13,634 nt of DNA from Bacteroidota bacterium (GCA_006226555.1 SBGS01000119.1:1-13634), one strand, 5' to 3'. Positions 1 through 6,754 are shown, numbered from the stretch's first letter. The notes: generated from the letters alone by a model not told the origin. Numbers and translations are program-made.

Positions 1-597
1 GGTCTGGATGTAAACATTATTTTGAACAGAGACCTTACCTTCCATATGACGGTGATAAATCTCGATAAACCCGAAAAAGTATTTCACACGGAAGGAACCT
101 TTATCTGGAACAAGAACGGAAGTGTCATTGAACTTTCCAGTACTATCGATCAGGTTGCAAAACGCTATAAAGTGATCGAAGGTGGATTAGTGATGGTCGA
201 TGATAAAGATCAAGTTGTTTCGGGTCAGGACAGTATGTTATTTAAAAATGATCTTCTTATCACAGGGCGAGAGTGGTTGCTCTTCGAGATCCAGGGGAAA
301 AAACTAAAGTTTGATAAGTCTTCTGTTCAACCTAACCTATTGCTGGATCAAAATGGAAAAGTCCGCGGAACCACTGGATGCAATCAGTATCACGGGGCCT
401 ACACAACATCTGGGGGAATGACCCTCCGATTTGGTCCGATGGCAACAACAAAGATGTTCTGCTCTGAGCTAATGGATCTTGAAACAGCGTTTCTGGAAGT
501 GTTTCAGCAATGTGACAATTACACCATATCAGGAGATACCCTCTCTTTAAACAAGGGTAAAATGGCTCCTTTGGCAAAATTTGTTCAAAAGCAGTAA
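1..597 (+). CDS. NlpE N-terminal domain / META (HslJ-like) domain protein, 5'-truncated
   Basis: The frame is open from the first base (reads GLDVNIILNRD...), so the gene starts left of the window; the TTG at 22 is only an internal codon. 198 residues are visible. Residues 1-80 resemble the NlpE N-terminal beta-barrel: a 'GTFIWNKNGSVIEL' strand pair followed by 'RYKVIEGGLVMVDD', the usual place of 'YKV.E..L..LD' in this family. Residues about 85-198 are a META/DUF306 domain with the hallmark 'GCNQYHG' (Cys127) and a second conserved cysteine in 'TKMFCSE' (Cys154). NlpE and META proteins are usually envelope lipoproteins linked to copper or surface stress, or to heat-shock-related envelope functions (HslJ). 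The lipobox and the NlpE CxxC motif would lie upstream and cannot be seen. The stop is TAA at 595-597, followed by a 71-bp gap. The domain calls are firm; the physiological role is inferred. Confidence 0.82.
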   Translation, partial: GLDVNIILNRDLTFHMTVINLDKPEKVFHTEGTFIWNKNGSVIELSSTIDQVAKRYKVIEGGLVMVDDKDQVVSGQDSMLFKNDLLITGREWLLFEIQGKKLKFDKSSVQPNLLLDQNGKVRGTTGCNQYHGAYTTSGGMTLRFGPMATTKMFCSELMDLETAFLEVFQQCDNYTISGDTLSLNKGKMAPLAKFVQKQ

Positions 598-643
598 ATG
601 GTCTTAGGTAACCGCTGTTACGTACGTTCATCCATTGAGCAGC

Positions 644-651
644 TATATTTG
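644..651 (+). promoter_or_regulatory. Possible Bacteroidota -7 box (TATATTTG) before the YeiH-family gene
   Basis: TATATTTG matches the Bacteroidota primary sigma factor -7 consensus TAnnTTTG. It ends 17 nt before the TTG start at 669, so the leader would be very short. I see no clear TTTG or TTG about 19-21 nt upstream, so only half of the promoter is supported. Confidence 0.3.
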
Positions 652-668
652 ACCCAAATGACATCGAA

Positions 669-1604
669 TTGACAACAAGAACTGAAATATCCCGAATACT
701 GTTTTTCCTAGTAGTCGCGGTAAGTTTACTTCCCTGGATAAGTGCGCCAATTGCCCTGGTAATCGGTATACTTTTCACGAATATTGTTGGTAATCCCTAT
801 CCGAAGCAGAGCTCGTCACTCGTAAAAAAATCGCTACAGATCGCGATTGTAGGAATGGGATTCGGCATGAATATCAACAACGCTGTTCAGGCAGGAAAAG
901 AGGGTTTACAACTTACCATTTTCACCTTGAGTCTGGTGTTTTTCGTGGGATGGATCCTGTACAAAGTTTTCAAATTGGAGCGCATCACGGCATATCTTAT
1001 TGCGACAGGAACAGCTATATGTGGTGGTAGTGCCATTGCTGCCGTTGCACCATTAGTAAAAGCAGAAGATAAGCAGATCAGTATTGCGATAGGTACCGTA
1101 TTTATCCTGAATGCAGTAGCACTTTTAGTTTTCCCGTTTATTGGGCATGTCCTTGAATTGAACCAACACCAATTCGGGCTCTGGAGCGCGATTGCTATTC
1201 ATGACACCAGCTCGGTAGTCGGAGCAGCATCGCAATACGGTGAAGAGGCCTTAGAAGTAGCTACAACGGTAAAATTAGGACGAGCATTGTGGATCATTCC
1301 GTTGACGGTTTTCACTGCAATCGTTTTCCGTACATCCGGTAAAGGAATCAAAATACCTTACTTTATTCTGTATTTCATCCTTGCCATGGTGATTGCTAGT
1401 TATACGCCTCAGTTCGAAGAAGTATACAGTTGGGTAAGCTATCTCTCTAAACGTCTATTGGTGTTCACCTTATTGTTGGTCGGTATGGGATTGACCGTGG
1501 AAACCATTAAAAAGGCGGGTGCAAAGTCCATGATCTTTGGGATCAGTTTATGGGTGGCAATCAGTGTTGCTTCACTTCTGGTTATCCTTTTCTACGCGAC
1601 CTGA
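669..1604 (+). CDS. YeiH/UPF0324 family putative sulfate exporter (integral membrane)
   Basis: A 311-aa, highly hydrophobic protein with about ten membrane segments. It matches the YeiH/Cons_hypoth698 family ('putative sulfate exporter' in databases; transport has been shown for few members). Signature regions are 'TAICGGSAIAAVAPLVKA' (residues about 115-132) in a re-entrant or helix-break region, and 'AIHDTSSVVGAASQYG' (about 174-189) followed by 'KLGRALWIIPLTVF'. Length is slightly below the usual 320-350. The start is TTG: the frame opens after a TGA at 636-638 and has no ATG before codon 63, and starting there would delete the first conserved hydrophobic segment ('SLLPWISAPIALVIG'). Upstream is a 71-bp gap with a possible -7 box. 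The 3' end overlaps the convergent EamA gene. The substrate is not determined. Confidence 0.85.
   Translation: MTTRTEISRILFFLVVAVSLLPWISAPIALVIGILFTNIVGNPYPKQSSSLVKKSLQIAIVGMGFGMNINNAVQAGKEGLQLTIFTLSLVFFVGWILYKVFKLERITAYLIATGTAICGGSAIAAVAPLVKAEDKQISIAIGTVFILNAVALLVFPFIGHVLELNQHQFGLWSAIAIHDTSSVVGAASQYGEEALEVATTVKLGRALWIIPLTVFTAIVFRTSGKGIKIPYFILYFILAMVIASYTPQFEEVYSWVSYLSKRLLVFTLLLVGMGLTVETIKKAGAKSMIFGISLWVAISVASLLVILFYAT
1582..1604. other. Tail-to-tail overlap of two convergent coding sequences
   Basis: The plus-strand YeiH-family gene stops with TGA at 1602-1604, and the minus-strand EamA gene stops with TAA read from 1584 to 1582. Their coding sequences therefore share 23 bp. There is no room between them for an intergenic terminator, and I see no hairpin followed by a T tract at the junction. 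Confidence 0.9.
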
Positions 1605-2520
1605 TCTTTTGCATGAAGGAAGAGCTACTCGTTAAGTAGACTCCCGTAAAGATCAAGAGCATATATGCCAGTTTTTCAAGCGTAATGGTATCTGTATAGT
1701 CCTCTGCGATCCCTACAGCACTAAAAAATACCGCAAAGAAAATTACCAGGACGGGCTGCAAATAGATATACGCACTTGAAACCGAAGGAGAAAGGTATTT
1801 TAATCCGTACATCGTTAACAAGTAGGTCATAAAGGTAACCCCAACAATAACGTATACGATCTTGATCCACACATCCTGCGGTATGGTTTCAAACTGTGCT
1901 GAGCTGAGATCTGTCAGTGTCGGAGGGAACAAAAGCACGTAGAACAAACCGAAAGTGAACACCCATGTGATCACTTTTAGCGGTGAATAGCGCTGCATTA
2001 GCGGTTTGGCAATCACGAGATAGATCGCATAACTCGCAGCATTGATGAAAAGGAACATGTCTCCCAGCAGCGAATCTCCCTTGCCTGTTCCTCCTGCCAA
2101 GGTGAGTAGCACAGCTCCCGTAGCTCCTAAAAGAATTCCAAGTGACTTTCGAAGCGTGATCTTCTCCTTTATGATAAAATAAGAGAGAATCACTACAAGA
2201 ATCGGGTTAACGGTCATGATGATCCCTGAGTTGATGCTTGAAGACAAATTCAATCCGTGAAAGAAGAAGAGCTGGTTGATCGCAACACCAAACAATCCAC
2301 ACAATGCAAAGAGTGGAATGTCCTTTTTCTCAATTCTCAGGTTCTTTCTGCTAAAAAGTATCAGCCAAAATAAAAGGGTCGCTCCGGAGACACGCAGTAA
2401 AATAAACACATTCGGACTTAAATAGGCCGGCATTACTCCCTTGGCGATAACGTGGCTCGCACCATAAAGTGCGTTTACCAAGAATAAGGCGAAATGCGCT
2501 TTCCAGAGTTCTTTAAACAC
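1582..2520 (-). CDS. EamA/DMT-superfamily permease (drug/metabolite exporter)
   Basis: A 312-aa protein with about ten membrane helices arranged as two tandem EamA repeats (about residues 8-142 and 150-300). Typical elements are 'YGASHVIAKGVMP' after helix 1, 'LFGVAINQLFFFHGL' near helix 3 and 4, 'NSGIIMTVNPILVVILSYFIIKE' split across helices 3-5, and the second-repeat equivalent 'SSAYIYLQPVLVIFFA'. The C-terminus is basic ('KIRSRRKG'), as expected for a cytoplasmic tail. Start is GTG at 2520-2518, 5 nt after the ArsC-like gene stop; it gives the family's normal N-terminus, whereas the next in-frame ATG (codon 29) would remove helix 1. It is the last gene of the kynurenine operon. DMT members export amino acids and metabolites, so export of a tryptophan-derived compound is an inference from context only. 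Confidence 0.87.
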   Translation of the reverse strand: MFKELWKAHFALFLVNALYGASHVIAKGVMPAYLSPNVFILLRVSGATLLFWLILFSRKNLRIEKKDIPLFALCGLFGVAINQLFFFHGLNLSSSINSGIIMTVNPILVVILSYFIIKEKITLRKSLGILLGATGAVLLTLAGGTGKGDSLLGDMFLFINAASYAIYLVIAKPLMQRYSPLKVITWVFTFGLFYVLLFPPTLTDLSSAQFETIPQDVWIKIVYVIVGVTFMTYLLTMYGLKYLSPSVSSAYIYLQPVLVIFFAVFFSAVGIAEDYTDTITLEKLAYMLLIFTGVYLTSSSSFMQKIRSRRKG

Positions 2521-2525
2521 CTTGC

Positions 2526-2882
2526 TTAGTGAGCGTGAAAGGATTTGATCGCTGCCTCAACAGTTGCTTTACTGTTTCCAACAAAAACCTCATCTCCGTT
2601 GATCATAAAAGGTCTCTTCAAGAATGTATATTCCTGCAACATCAGGTCCCTGTAGTCCTTCTCTGAGAGTTGTTTTTCGTGCAATCCCAGCTGACGGAAT
2701 TTCATTGCTTTTCTTGAGAACAACGCTTCATAAGAACCCACTTTTTCCTTGATGAAATCCAGTGTTTGAGGATCAATATTCTCTTCCTTGATGTTTTGTA
2801 ACTCCACATCCGGACCCGGATTCAATTCCTTCAAGATACGCTGGTTGGTACTACACGATTTAAGATGAAATATCTTCTTCAT
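2526..2882 (-). CDS. ArsC/Spx-like thioredoxin-fold protein (arsenate reductase family)
   Basis: A 118-aa protein of the ArsC/Spx family, at the family's usual length of 110-130. The N-terminal 'KIFHLKSCSTNQRIL' holds the single active-site-like cysteine (Cys9) in the loop after strand 1. Later hallmarks are 'LFSRKAMKFRQLGL' (about residues 55-68) and 'FLKRPFMINGDEVFVGNSK' (about 87-105), matching the arginine-bearing and cis-Pro region of ArsC. It lacks the CxxC pair of Spx and is not near other ars genes. True ArsC enzymes reduce arsenate with glutaredoxin; many Bacteroidota relatives labelled this way have unknown roles, so arsenate reduction is doubtful here. Start ATG at 2882 lies 2 nt after the stop of the beta-barrel gene upstream, and 5 nt separate its stop from the EamA start. 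Confidence 0.82.
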   Translation of the reverse strand: MKKIFHLKSCSTNQRILKELNPGPDVELQNIKEENIDPQTLDFIKEKVGSYEALFSRKAMKFRQLGLHEKQLSEKDYRDLMLQEYTFLKRPFMINGDEVFVGNSKATVEAAIKSFHAH

Positions 2883-2884
2883 AA

Positions 2885-3811
2885 TTATTGATTCTGCATA
2901 GTGTTTTTATCCTGATCATTCACCTCAACAGGCGGACAGCCCTTAGCTTTCTTCTCGAAGGCAAACATATATTTCACATGGATCAGCAGCGGCCAGTATC
3001 GAGATGAAAACCAATGAAATGAAGGTCTTCCGAAATAACTCTCTCCCTTATCCGAGCTGTTGTATACCGGAACAGCACTGTGATAACCAACGATCGGAGT
3101 TCGAACGCCCGGTATCAGGTAAGCTCCTCTTTTTAACCTGAATCCAAATCCAAGTCCATAATGCAGCTGTACCTGAAGCGGTTTTACGTATTGCTGATTC
3201 TGCGTCATAACGCCATACCATGAATAATCATCCGTGGTGGTTAATACACGATAATCCAGGTTCAATCCCAAGCTATTATCCAAAAAGAAGTTGATCTGCT
3301 CGCGATGACGTTTGAAATGTATGTTCTTATGAATAGAGAAGCGCCCATACACATTTCCCTGAGAGAAATCGAAGGTCCGACTGTCAGAGCTCACCACTGT
3401 TCCGAACGGGTCTAAAAAGTTGGCATCTATCTGTTCTCCTCCTCTGAAATATTTGAACCCCACACCCCAATCGTAATAGCTCACCAAAACCGTTTTGAGT
3501 GCCAAAGACAGTTTTGATCTTTTCTTTGGAAAATGAAACATCCCTATCTCAGCATATGCTCCCAATTTACCATAAGGATCATGTAAATAATTTCCTCTGA
3601 AGCCATCCGTTGTGGTGGCGACATCAACCGTTTCGTTGTTCAAACGCGACATTAATGTGGTGGCTCCAAGCTGGATCTGTAAACCGTAGTTGTTTAGATT
3701 TCGGAAGTCTCTTGATCCGAAGGCATCCTTTCTTTTCCCCGGAGTCAAGTCACGTTGTCCGAACACTGATCCGGCCAAACACACAACAAATAAGATCAGA
3801 ATTTTATTCAT
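2885..3811 (-). CDS. Predicted outer-membrane beta-barrel protein with signal peptide, function unknown
   Basis: A 308-aa protein that I cannot assign to a named family. It opens with a clear Sec signal peptide (MNKILILFVVCLAGSVFG, cleavage likely before Gln19). The mature part is rich in alternating aromatic and polar residues and Gly/Tyr/Phe-ending strands ('YGLQIQLGATTLMS', 'KLGAYAEIGMFHF', 'VQLHYGLGFGFRLKRGAYL'). The likely final strand is 'LLIHVKYMFAF', followed by a short polar tail of about 20 residues ('EKKAKGCPPVEVNDQDKN...'). This pattern suggests a 10-14 strand outer-membrane barrel. The start ATG overlaps the kmo stop by 4 nt (ATGA), which implies translational coupling to kmo. 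A passage or assembly role is speculation; a secreted soluble beta protein is a less likely alternative. Confidence 0.72.
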   Translation of the reverse strand: MNKILILFVVCLAGSVFGQRDLTPGKRKDAFGSRDFRNLNNYGLQIQLGATTLMSRLNNETVDVATTTDGFRGNYLHDPYGKLGAYAEIGMFHFPKKRSKLSLALKTVLVSYYDWGVGFKYFRGGEQIDANFLDPFGTVVSSDSRTFDFSQGNVYGRFSIHKNIHFKRHREQINFFLDNSLGLNLDYRVLTTTDDYSWYGVMTQNQQYVKPLQVQLHYGLGFGFRLKRGAYLIPGVRTPIVGYHSAVPVYNSSDKGESYFGRPSFHWFSSRYWPLLIHVKYMFAFEKKAKGCPPVEVNDQDKNTMQNQ

Positions 3812-5163
3812 GCTTCAATTTTGTTAAGTATCGCTTGCATTACCTCTTCGCTATCCCACATGCTTTCAATATCTGAAACTTCTTTCATCACTTCTTTCAT
3901 GATACGATCCTGGCGTTGTCCATTCTGGTATGCATCACTGTATCGAATTTCTGAGAAGGTAACCTGAGAGTATAACGGTAACCACTTATCCGGGTACAGC
4001 GATGAAAACTTAGCCTCTATCTTTTTCTGTAACAAAAATGCGGGATCAGCTACGTAATCACGCATGACGAAGTAATTGTCTAACGAAAGATCTTGCAGGG
4101 CATCACCATCCGGTTTTCTGATCAATGAATATTCCGCAAAGACCTTACTCCAGTCTTCATTGTGTTTTTGCATCAGCTCCCACATTACCGTACAGTCCTC
4201 AAACCCGGCATTCATCCCTTGACCATAGAATGGTACTGTGGCATGAGCTGCGTCTCCCATCAGGGCCACTTTGTCGAAATGCCATGGATATGAGCGCATA
4301 ATGGCAAGAGAAGATAGCGGGTGATCTTCCCAGGCATCCGCAATATCCGGCATCATTTCGTAGAAATCAGGGAAGGTCGCTTTGAAAAATTTATCGACAT
4401 GCTCTTTCGATTTCAACTTATCGAATGCATTTTCATCACCTTCATGCGGCATGAACAATGTACATGTAAATGAACCATCCTCATTTGCCAAAGCGATCAG
4501 CATGAACTTACCTCTCGGCCAAATATGTAAGGCATTCTTATCCAGTTTGTACGAACCGTCTGCATTTGCAGGAAGAAGGATCTCGCGGTACCCATCGGCA
4601 ATATAGCGCTGAGAAAAATTAAACCCATCCTTTCTTTGGAAAGTCTTGTATCGAATAGCTGAAAAGGCACCGTCGGCAGCAAAAATAACATCGGCCTGAT
4701 CTGTAAATGTTTCTCCCGTGTTCAGATCGCGTAAACTAACGATACCATTTTTCGTGTCCACACTCGTGCATTCCACATTGTAACGGATATCCGCATTTCC
4801 ATATTCCTCCGCAATGTCCATCATTTTGGCATTCACGCCACCTCTAGAAATAGAATAGATCGCCTGACCTTCCTTACCATAAGGCTGATATGTCAGGTTA
4901 CCTTCAAGATCATGCATGATCCTGCCGTACATCGGTATTGCTATTTTTCTGATCTCATCACCAACTCCCACTGCATCCAGCGCTTTCCACCCTCTATTCG
5001 ACAGCGCAAGGTTAATAGACTTTCCAGCCGAGATCTCTGCCTTTCTAATGTCCGGTCGTCTCTCGTAAATATTGACTTTGTATCCGGCTTTCGACATATA
5101 CACTGCCCATAGGGAACCCACTAATCCGGCACCAACTATGATCGCTTTCTTTTCCGTTGCCAT
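3808..5163 (-). CDS. kmo: Kynurenine 3-monooxygenase (FAD-dependent)
   Basis: A 451-aa class A flavoprotein hydroxylase that converts L-kynurenine to 3-hydroxykynurenine using NADPH and O2. An N-terminal Rossmann motif 'VGAGLVG' (residues 10-16) and acidic 'YERRPD' bind FAD. The family stretch 'GKSINLALSNRGWKALDAVG' follows. Arg81 ('YGRIMHD') and Tyr95 ('QPYGK') sit 14 residues apart, like the substrate-binding Arg84 and Tyr98 of Pseudomonas fluorescens KMO. 'HIWPRGKFMLIALANEDGSF' (213-232) is typical KMO, and the second FAD motif is 'MGDAAHATVPFYGQGMNAGF' with Asp304. Length is normal. Unlike mitochondrial KMO there is no strong C-terminal membrane anchor. ATG at 5163 lies 5 nt after the upstream small membrane-protein gene, and the stop overlaps the beta-barrel gene start (ATGA). 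Confidence 0.96.
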   Translation of the reverse strand: MATEKKAIIVGAGLVGSLWAVYMSKAGYKVNIYERRPDIRKAEISAGKSINLALSNRGWKALDAVGVGDEIRKIAIPMYGRIMHDLEGNLTYQPYGKEGQAIYSISRGGVNAKMMDIAEEYGNADIRYNVECTSVDTKNGIVSLRDLNTGETFTDQADVIFAADGAFSAIRYKTFQRKDGFNFSQRYIADGYREILLPANADGSYKLDKNALHIWPRGKFMLIALANEDGSFTCTLFMPHEGDENAFDKLKSKEHVDKFFKATFPDFYEMMPDIADAWEDHPLSSLAIMRSYPWHFDKVALMGDAAHATVPFYGQGMNAGFEDCTVMWELMQKHNEDWSKVFAEYSLIRKPDGDALQDLSLDNYFVMRDYVADPAFLLQKKIEAKFSSLYPDKWLPLYSQVTFSEIRYSDAYQNGQRQDRIMKEVMKEVSDIESMWDSEEVMQAILNKIEA

Positions 5164-5168
5164 ACGCT

Positions 5169-5390
5169 CTATTTTTTTCTCCAGTTCTTGGAGTATGTAG
5201 TTTCAAAATACTGATTGCGCGTGCGTTGCGCAAGTTTTCGCTTATGCAATACAACACTGGCCCTCCAAAGCACAATTCCTCCAAATACTACTGCAACCGC
5301 CTGAATTGCCAAACTAACGTATGTTGACATTTCACTCAGATGTCCGGAGTACTTTGCTTTAATAAGGGTCTGAAGTGTTAACTCATCCAT
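5169..5390 (-). CDS. Small single-pass membrane protein between kynU and kmo, unknown
   Basis: A 73-aa protein I do not recognise. It has a polar N-terminus (MDELTLQTLIKAKYSGHLSE), one hydrophobic helix at about residues 22-42 (core 'YVSLAIQAVAVVFGGIVLW') and a strongly basic tail of about 30 residues ending 'YFETTYSKNWRKK'. By the positive-inside rule the tail is cytoplasmic and the N-terminus periplasmic. The start ATG shares its A with the kynU TAA stop (TAATG), and the stop lies 5 nt before the kmo ATG. This placement argues for a real, translationally coupled gene despite its size. No cysteines, lipobox or catalytic motifs are visible. It could anchor KMO or KynU to the inner membrane, as a C-terminal helix does for mitochondrial KMO, but that is only a hypothesis. 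Overlapping frames in this interval look like shadows. Confidence 0.75.
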   Translation of the reverse strand: MDELTLQTLIKAKYSGHLSEMSTYVSLAIQAVAVVFGGIVLWRASVVLHKRKLAQRTRNQYFETTYSKNWRKK

Positions 5391-6658
5391 TACTGAATCG
5401 CCTTTTCAAGGCACTGCCCGAAGCGATAACAGTCCTCAAATGAATTATACAAAGGTGCCGGAGCCACACGTATTACATTCGGCTCTCTCCAGTCTGCCAC
5501 AACTCCTTGTTCGGATAGGGCGTCAAATAATGCTTTCCCTTGTCCGTGCGCAAGGATCGAAAGTTGCGCTCCGCGCTTGTTTCTATCCTTTGGAGTGATG
5601 ATCTCAAATGTGCATCTTTCTCTGTTTCTCTCTGAAATATCATGGATAACAAATTCCAGATACGCTGTCATGCTATCTCGCTTTTGACCTATTCGATCCA
5701 TTCCCGCCTCATCAAAAATATCAAGGGACGCAAGATGAGCTGCCATTCCAAGTATAGGAGCATTACTCAATTGCCAGCCTTCAGCACCAAACATTGGCTT
5801 AAATCCCGGTTCCATCTTAAAACGCGTGTCCTTATCATATCCCCACCAACCGGCAAATCTTGGCAATTCCGGATTATTCGCATGACGTTCATGCACATAG
5901 ATCCCGGAAACACCTCCGGGTGATGAATTCAAATATTTGTATGTACACCAAGCCGCAAAATCGATCCCCCAATCATGTAATGACAGGTTAATATTTCCAG
6001 CCGCATGCGCAAGATCAAAACCTACCATTGCTCCAACTCCGTGCGCTCTTTCAGTGATGTGCTTCATGTCAAACAGCTGACCGGTATAATAGTTTACTCC
6101 TCCGATCATCACTAAAGCAAGTTCATCACCCAGCTCATCTATTTTACGATAGATATCTTCTTCACGGATCAAGTGTTCTCCTTCTCTCGGAGCAACTTCA
6201 ACCAGGTGCTTTTCAGGGTCCAGTCCATGGAACCTAACCTGACTCTCTAAGGCATACTGATCACTTGGAAATGCCTTAGCTTCACAAAGGATCTTGGTTC
6301 TTTTACCTTCTGGACGATAAAACGACACCATTAATAAATGAACATTCGTTGTAAGCGAGTGCGTGATCACAACTTCATGATCTTTCGCGCCCATTATCTT
6401 AGCAGCCTTGTTGGTTAAGTTCTCGTGATACGAATACCACGGTCTCTTTGCGAGAAAATGTCCTTCCACACCATATTTTGCCCAATCCTGAAGTTCTTGC
6501 TGTATATATTCTTCCGTGGTTTTTGGCTGTAATCCTAGTGAATTCCCGGTGAAATAAATAACATCCTTGCAAAATGTCGGGAATAAGAATTTATCTCTGA
6601 ATGAACGCAGTACATCCTGCTCATCCATTTTTCTCGCAAAATCGAGGGTATTTTCCAT
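5390..6658 (-). CDS. kynU: Kynureninase (PLP-dependent)
   Basis: A 422-aa fold-type I PLP enzyme that cleaves L-kynurenine or 3-hydroxykynurenine to anthranilate or 3-hydroxyanthranilate plus alanine. Seen in the sequence: 'YFTGNSLGLQPKTT' at the N-terminus, 'VEGHFLAKRPWYSYHE', 'THSLTTNVHLL' (phosphate-binding region), 'GFDLAHAAGN' with Asp215 and His218 near the pyridine ring, and the Schiff-base lysine Lys241 in 'CTYKYLNSSPGG'. The C-terminal 'ADWREPNVIRVAPAPLYNSF' is also typical. I chose ATG at 6658 (MENTLDFARKMD), the usual N-terminus, over a TTG five codons upstream at 6673. That TTG lies in the palindrome between the -7-like box and the ATG. This is the first gene of the minus-strand operon; its stop overlaps the next start (TAATG). 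Confidence 0.96.
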   Translation of the reverse strand: MENTLDFARKMDEQDVLRSFRDKFLFPTFCKDVIYFTGNSLGLQPKTTEEYIQQELQDWAKYGVEGHFLAKRPWYSYHENLTNKAAKIMGAKDHEVVITHSLTTNVHLLMVSFYRPEGKRTKILCEAKAFPSDQYALESQVRFHGLDPEKHLVEVAPREGEHLIREEDIYRKIDELGDELALVMIGGVNYYTGQLFDMKHITERAHGVGAMVGFDLAHAAGNINLSLHDWGIDFAAWCTYKYLNSSPGGVSGIYVHERHANNPELPRFAGWWGYDKDTRFKMEPGFKPMFGAEGWQLSNAPILGMAAHLASLDIFDEAGMDRIGQKRDSMTAYLEFVIHDISERNRERCTFEIITPKDRNKRGAQLSILAHGQGKALFDALSEQGVVADWREPNVIRVAPAPLYNSFEDCYRFGQCLEKAIQ

Positions 6659-6668
6659 TTTTGATCTC

Positions 6669-6678
6669 AACAATTGTT
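6669..6678. promoter_or_regulatory. 10-bp palindrome AACAATTGTT near the kynU transcription start
   Basis: A perfect 10-bp palindrome lies between the kynU -7-like box (6684-6691) and the kynU ATG, about where transcription should begin. A repressor operator would fit this position, but a 10-bp palindrome is expected by chance fairly often in a region of this size. Confidence 0.25.
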
Positions 6679-6683
6679 CACTT

Positions 6684-6691
6684 CAAAGATA
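6684..6691 (-). promoter_or_regulatory. Predicted -7 box (TATCTTTG) of the kynU operon
   Basis: Read on the minus strand the sequence is TATCTTTG, matching TAnnTTTG. It ends 25 nt before the kynU ATG, giving a leader of about 20 nt. The same octamer stands 26 nt before hemL. No convincing -33 TTTG is visible at the expected 19-21 nt distance. Confidence 0.5.
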
Positions 6692-6698
6692 ACCATTC
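6689..6698 (+). repeat. Direct repeat ATAACCATTC, copy 1
   Basis: First of two exact 10-bp copies in the divergent intergenic region. It overlaps the upstream edge of the kynU -7-like box by 3 bp. The second copy is exactly 110 bp to the right. It could be a shared operator half-site or chance. Confidence 0.3.
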
Positions 6699-6754
6699 GA
6701 TTCAGATAAACCGTTTAACGAAATCCTATTCTGCACCTTGAAAACCAAACTTAT

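Noticed and set aside
608..621. GTAAC-CGCT-GTTAC short inverted repeat between the NlpE-META and YeiH genes
   Set aside because: The stem is only 5 bp and no T tract follows, so it is not convincing as an intrinsic terminator.
620..627. ACGTACGT palindrome
   Set aside because: Eight bp with no second copy or positional support; likely chance.
332..778. 148-codon open frame on the minus strand
   Set aside because: It covers the META domain end, the gap and the YeiH start on the opposite strand, begins and ends without context, and its translation has no recognisable domain. Both opposing frames encode clear families.
3610..3876. 88-codon plus-strand frame
   Set aside because: Opposite the signal-peptide end of the barrel gene and the kmo 3' end; Trp/Arg/His-rich translation with no family resemblance.
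5045..5284. 79-codon frame on the minus strand across the small membrane protein and kmo start
   Set aside because: It is out of frame with both; the 73-aa frame has the TAATG junction with kynU, a coherent membrane helix and correct spacing to kmo.
6659..6673. Upstream TTG start for kynU adding MLRSK
   Set aside because: ATG 6658 gives the standard N-terminus, and the TTG lies inside the palindrome close to the predicted transcription start.
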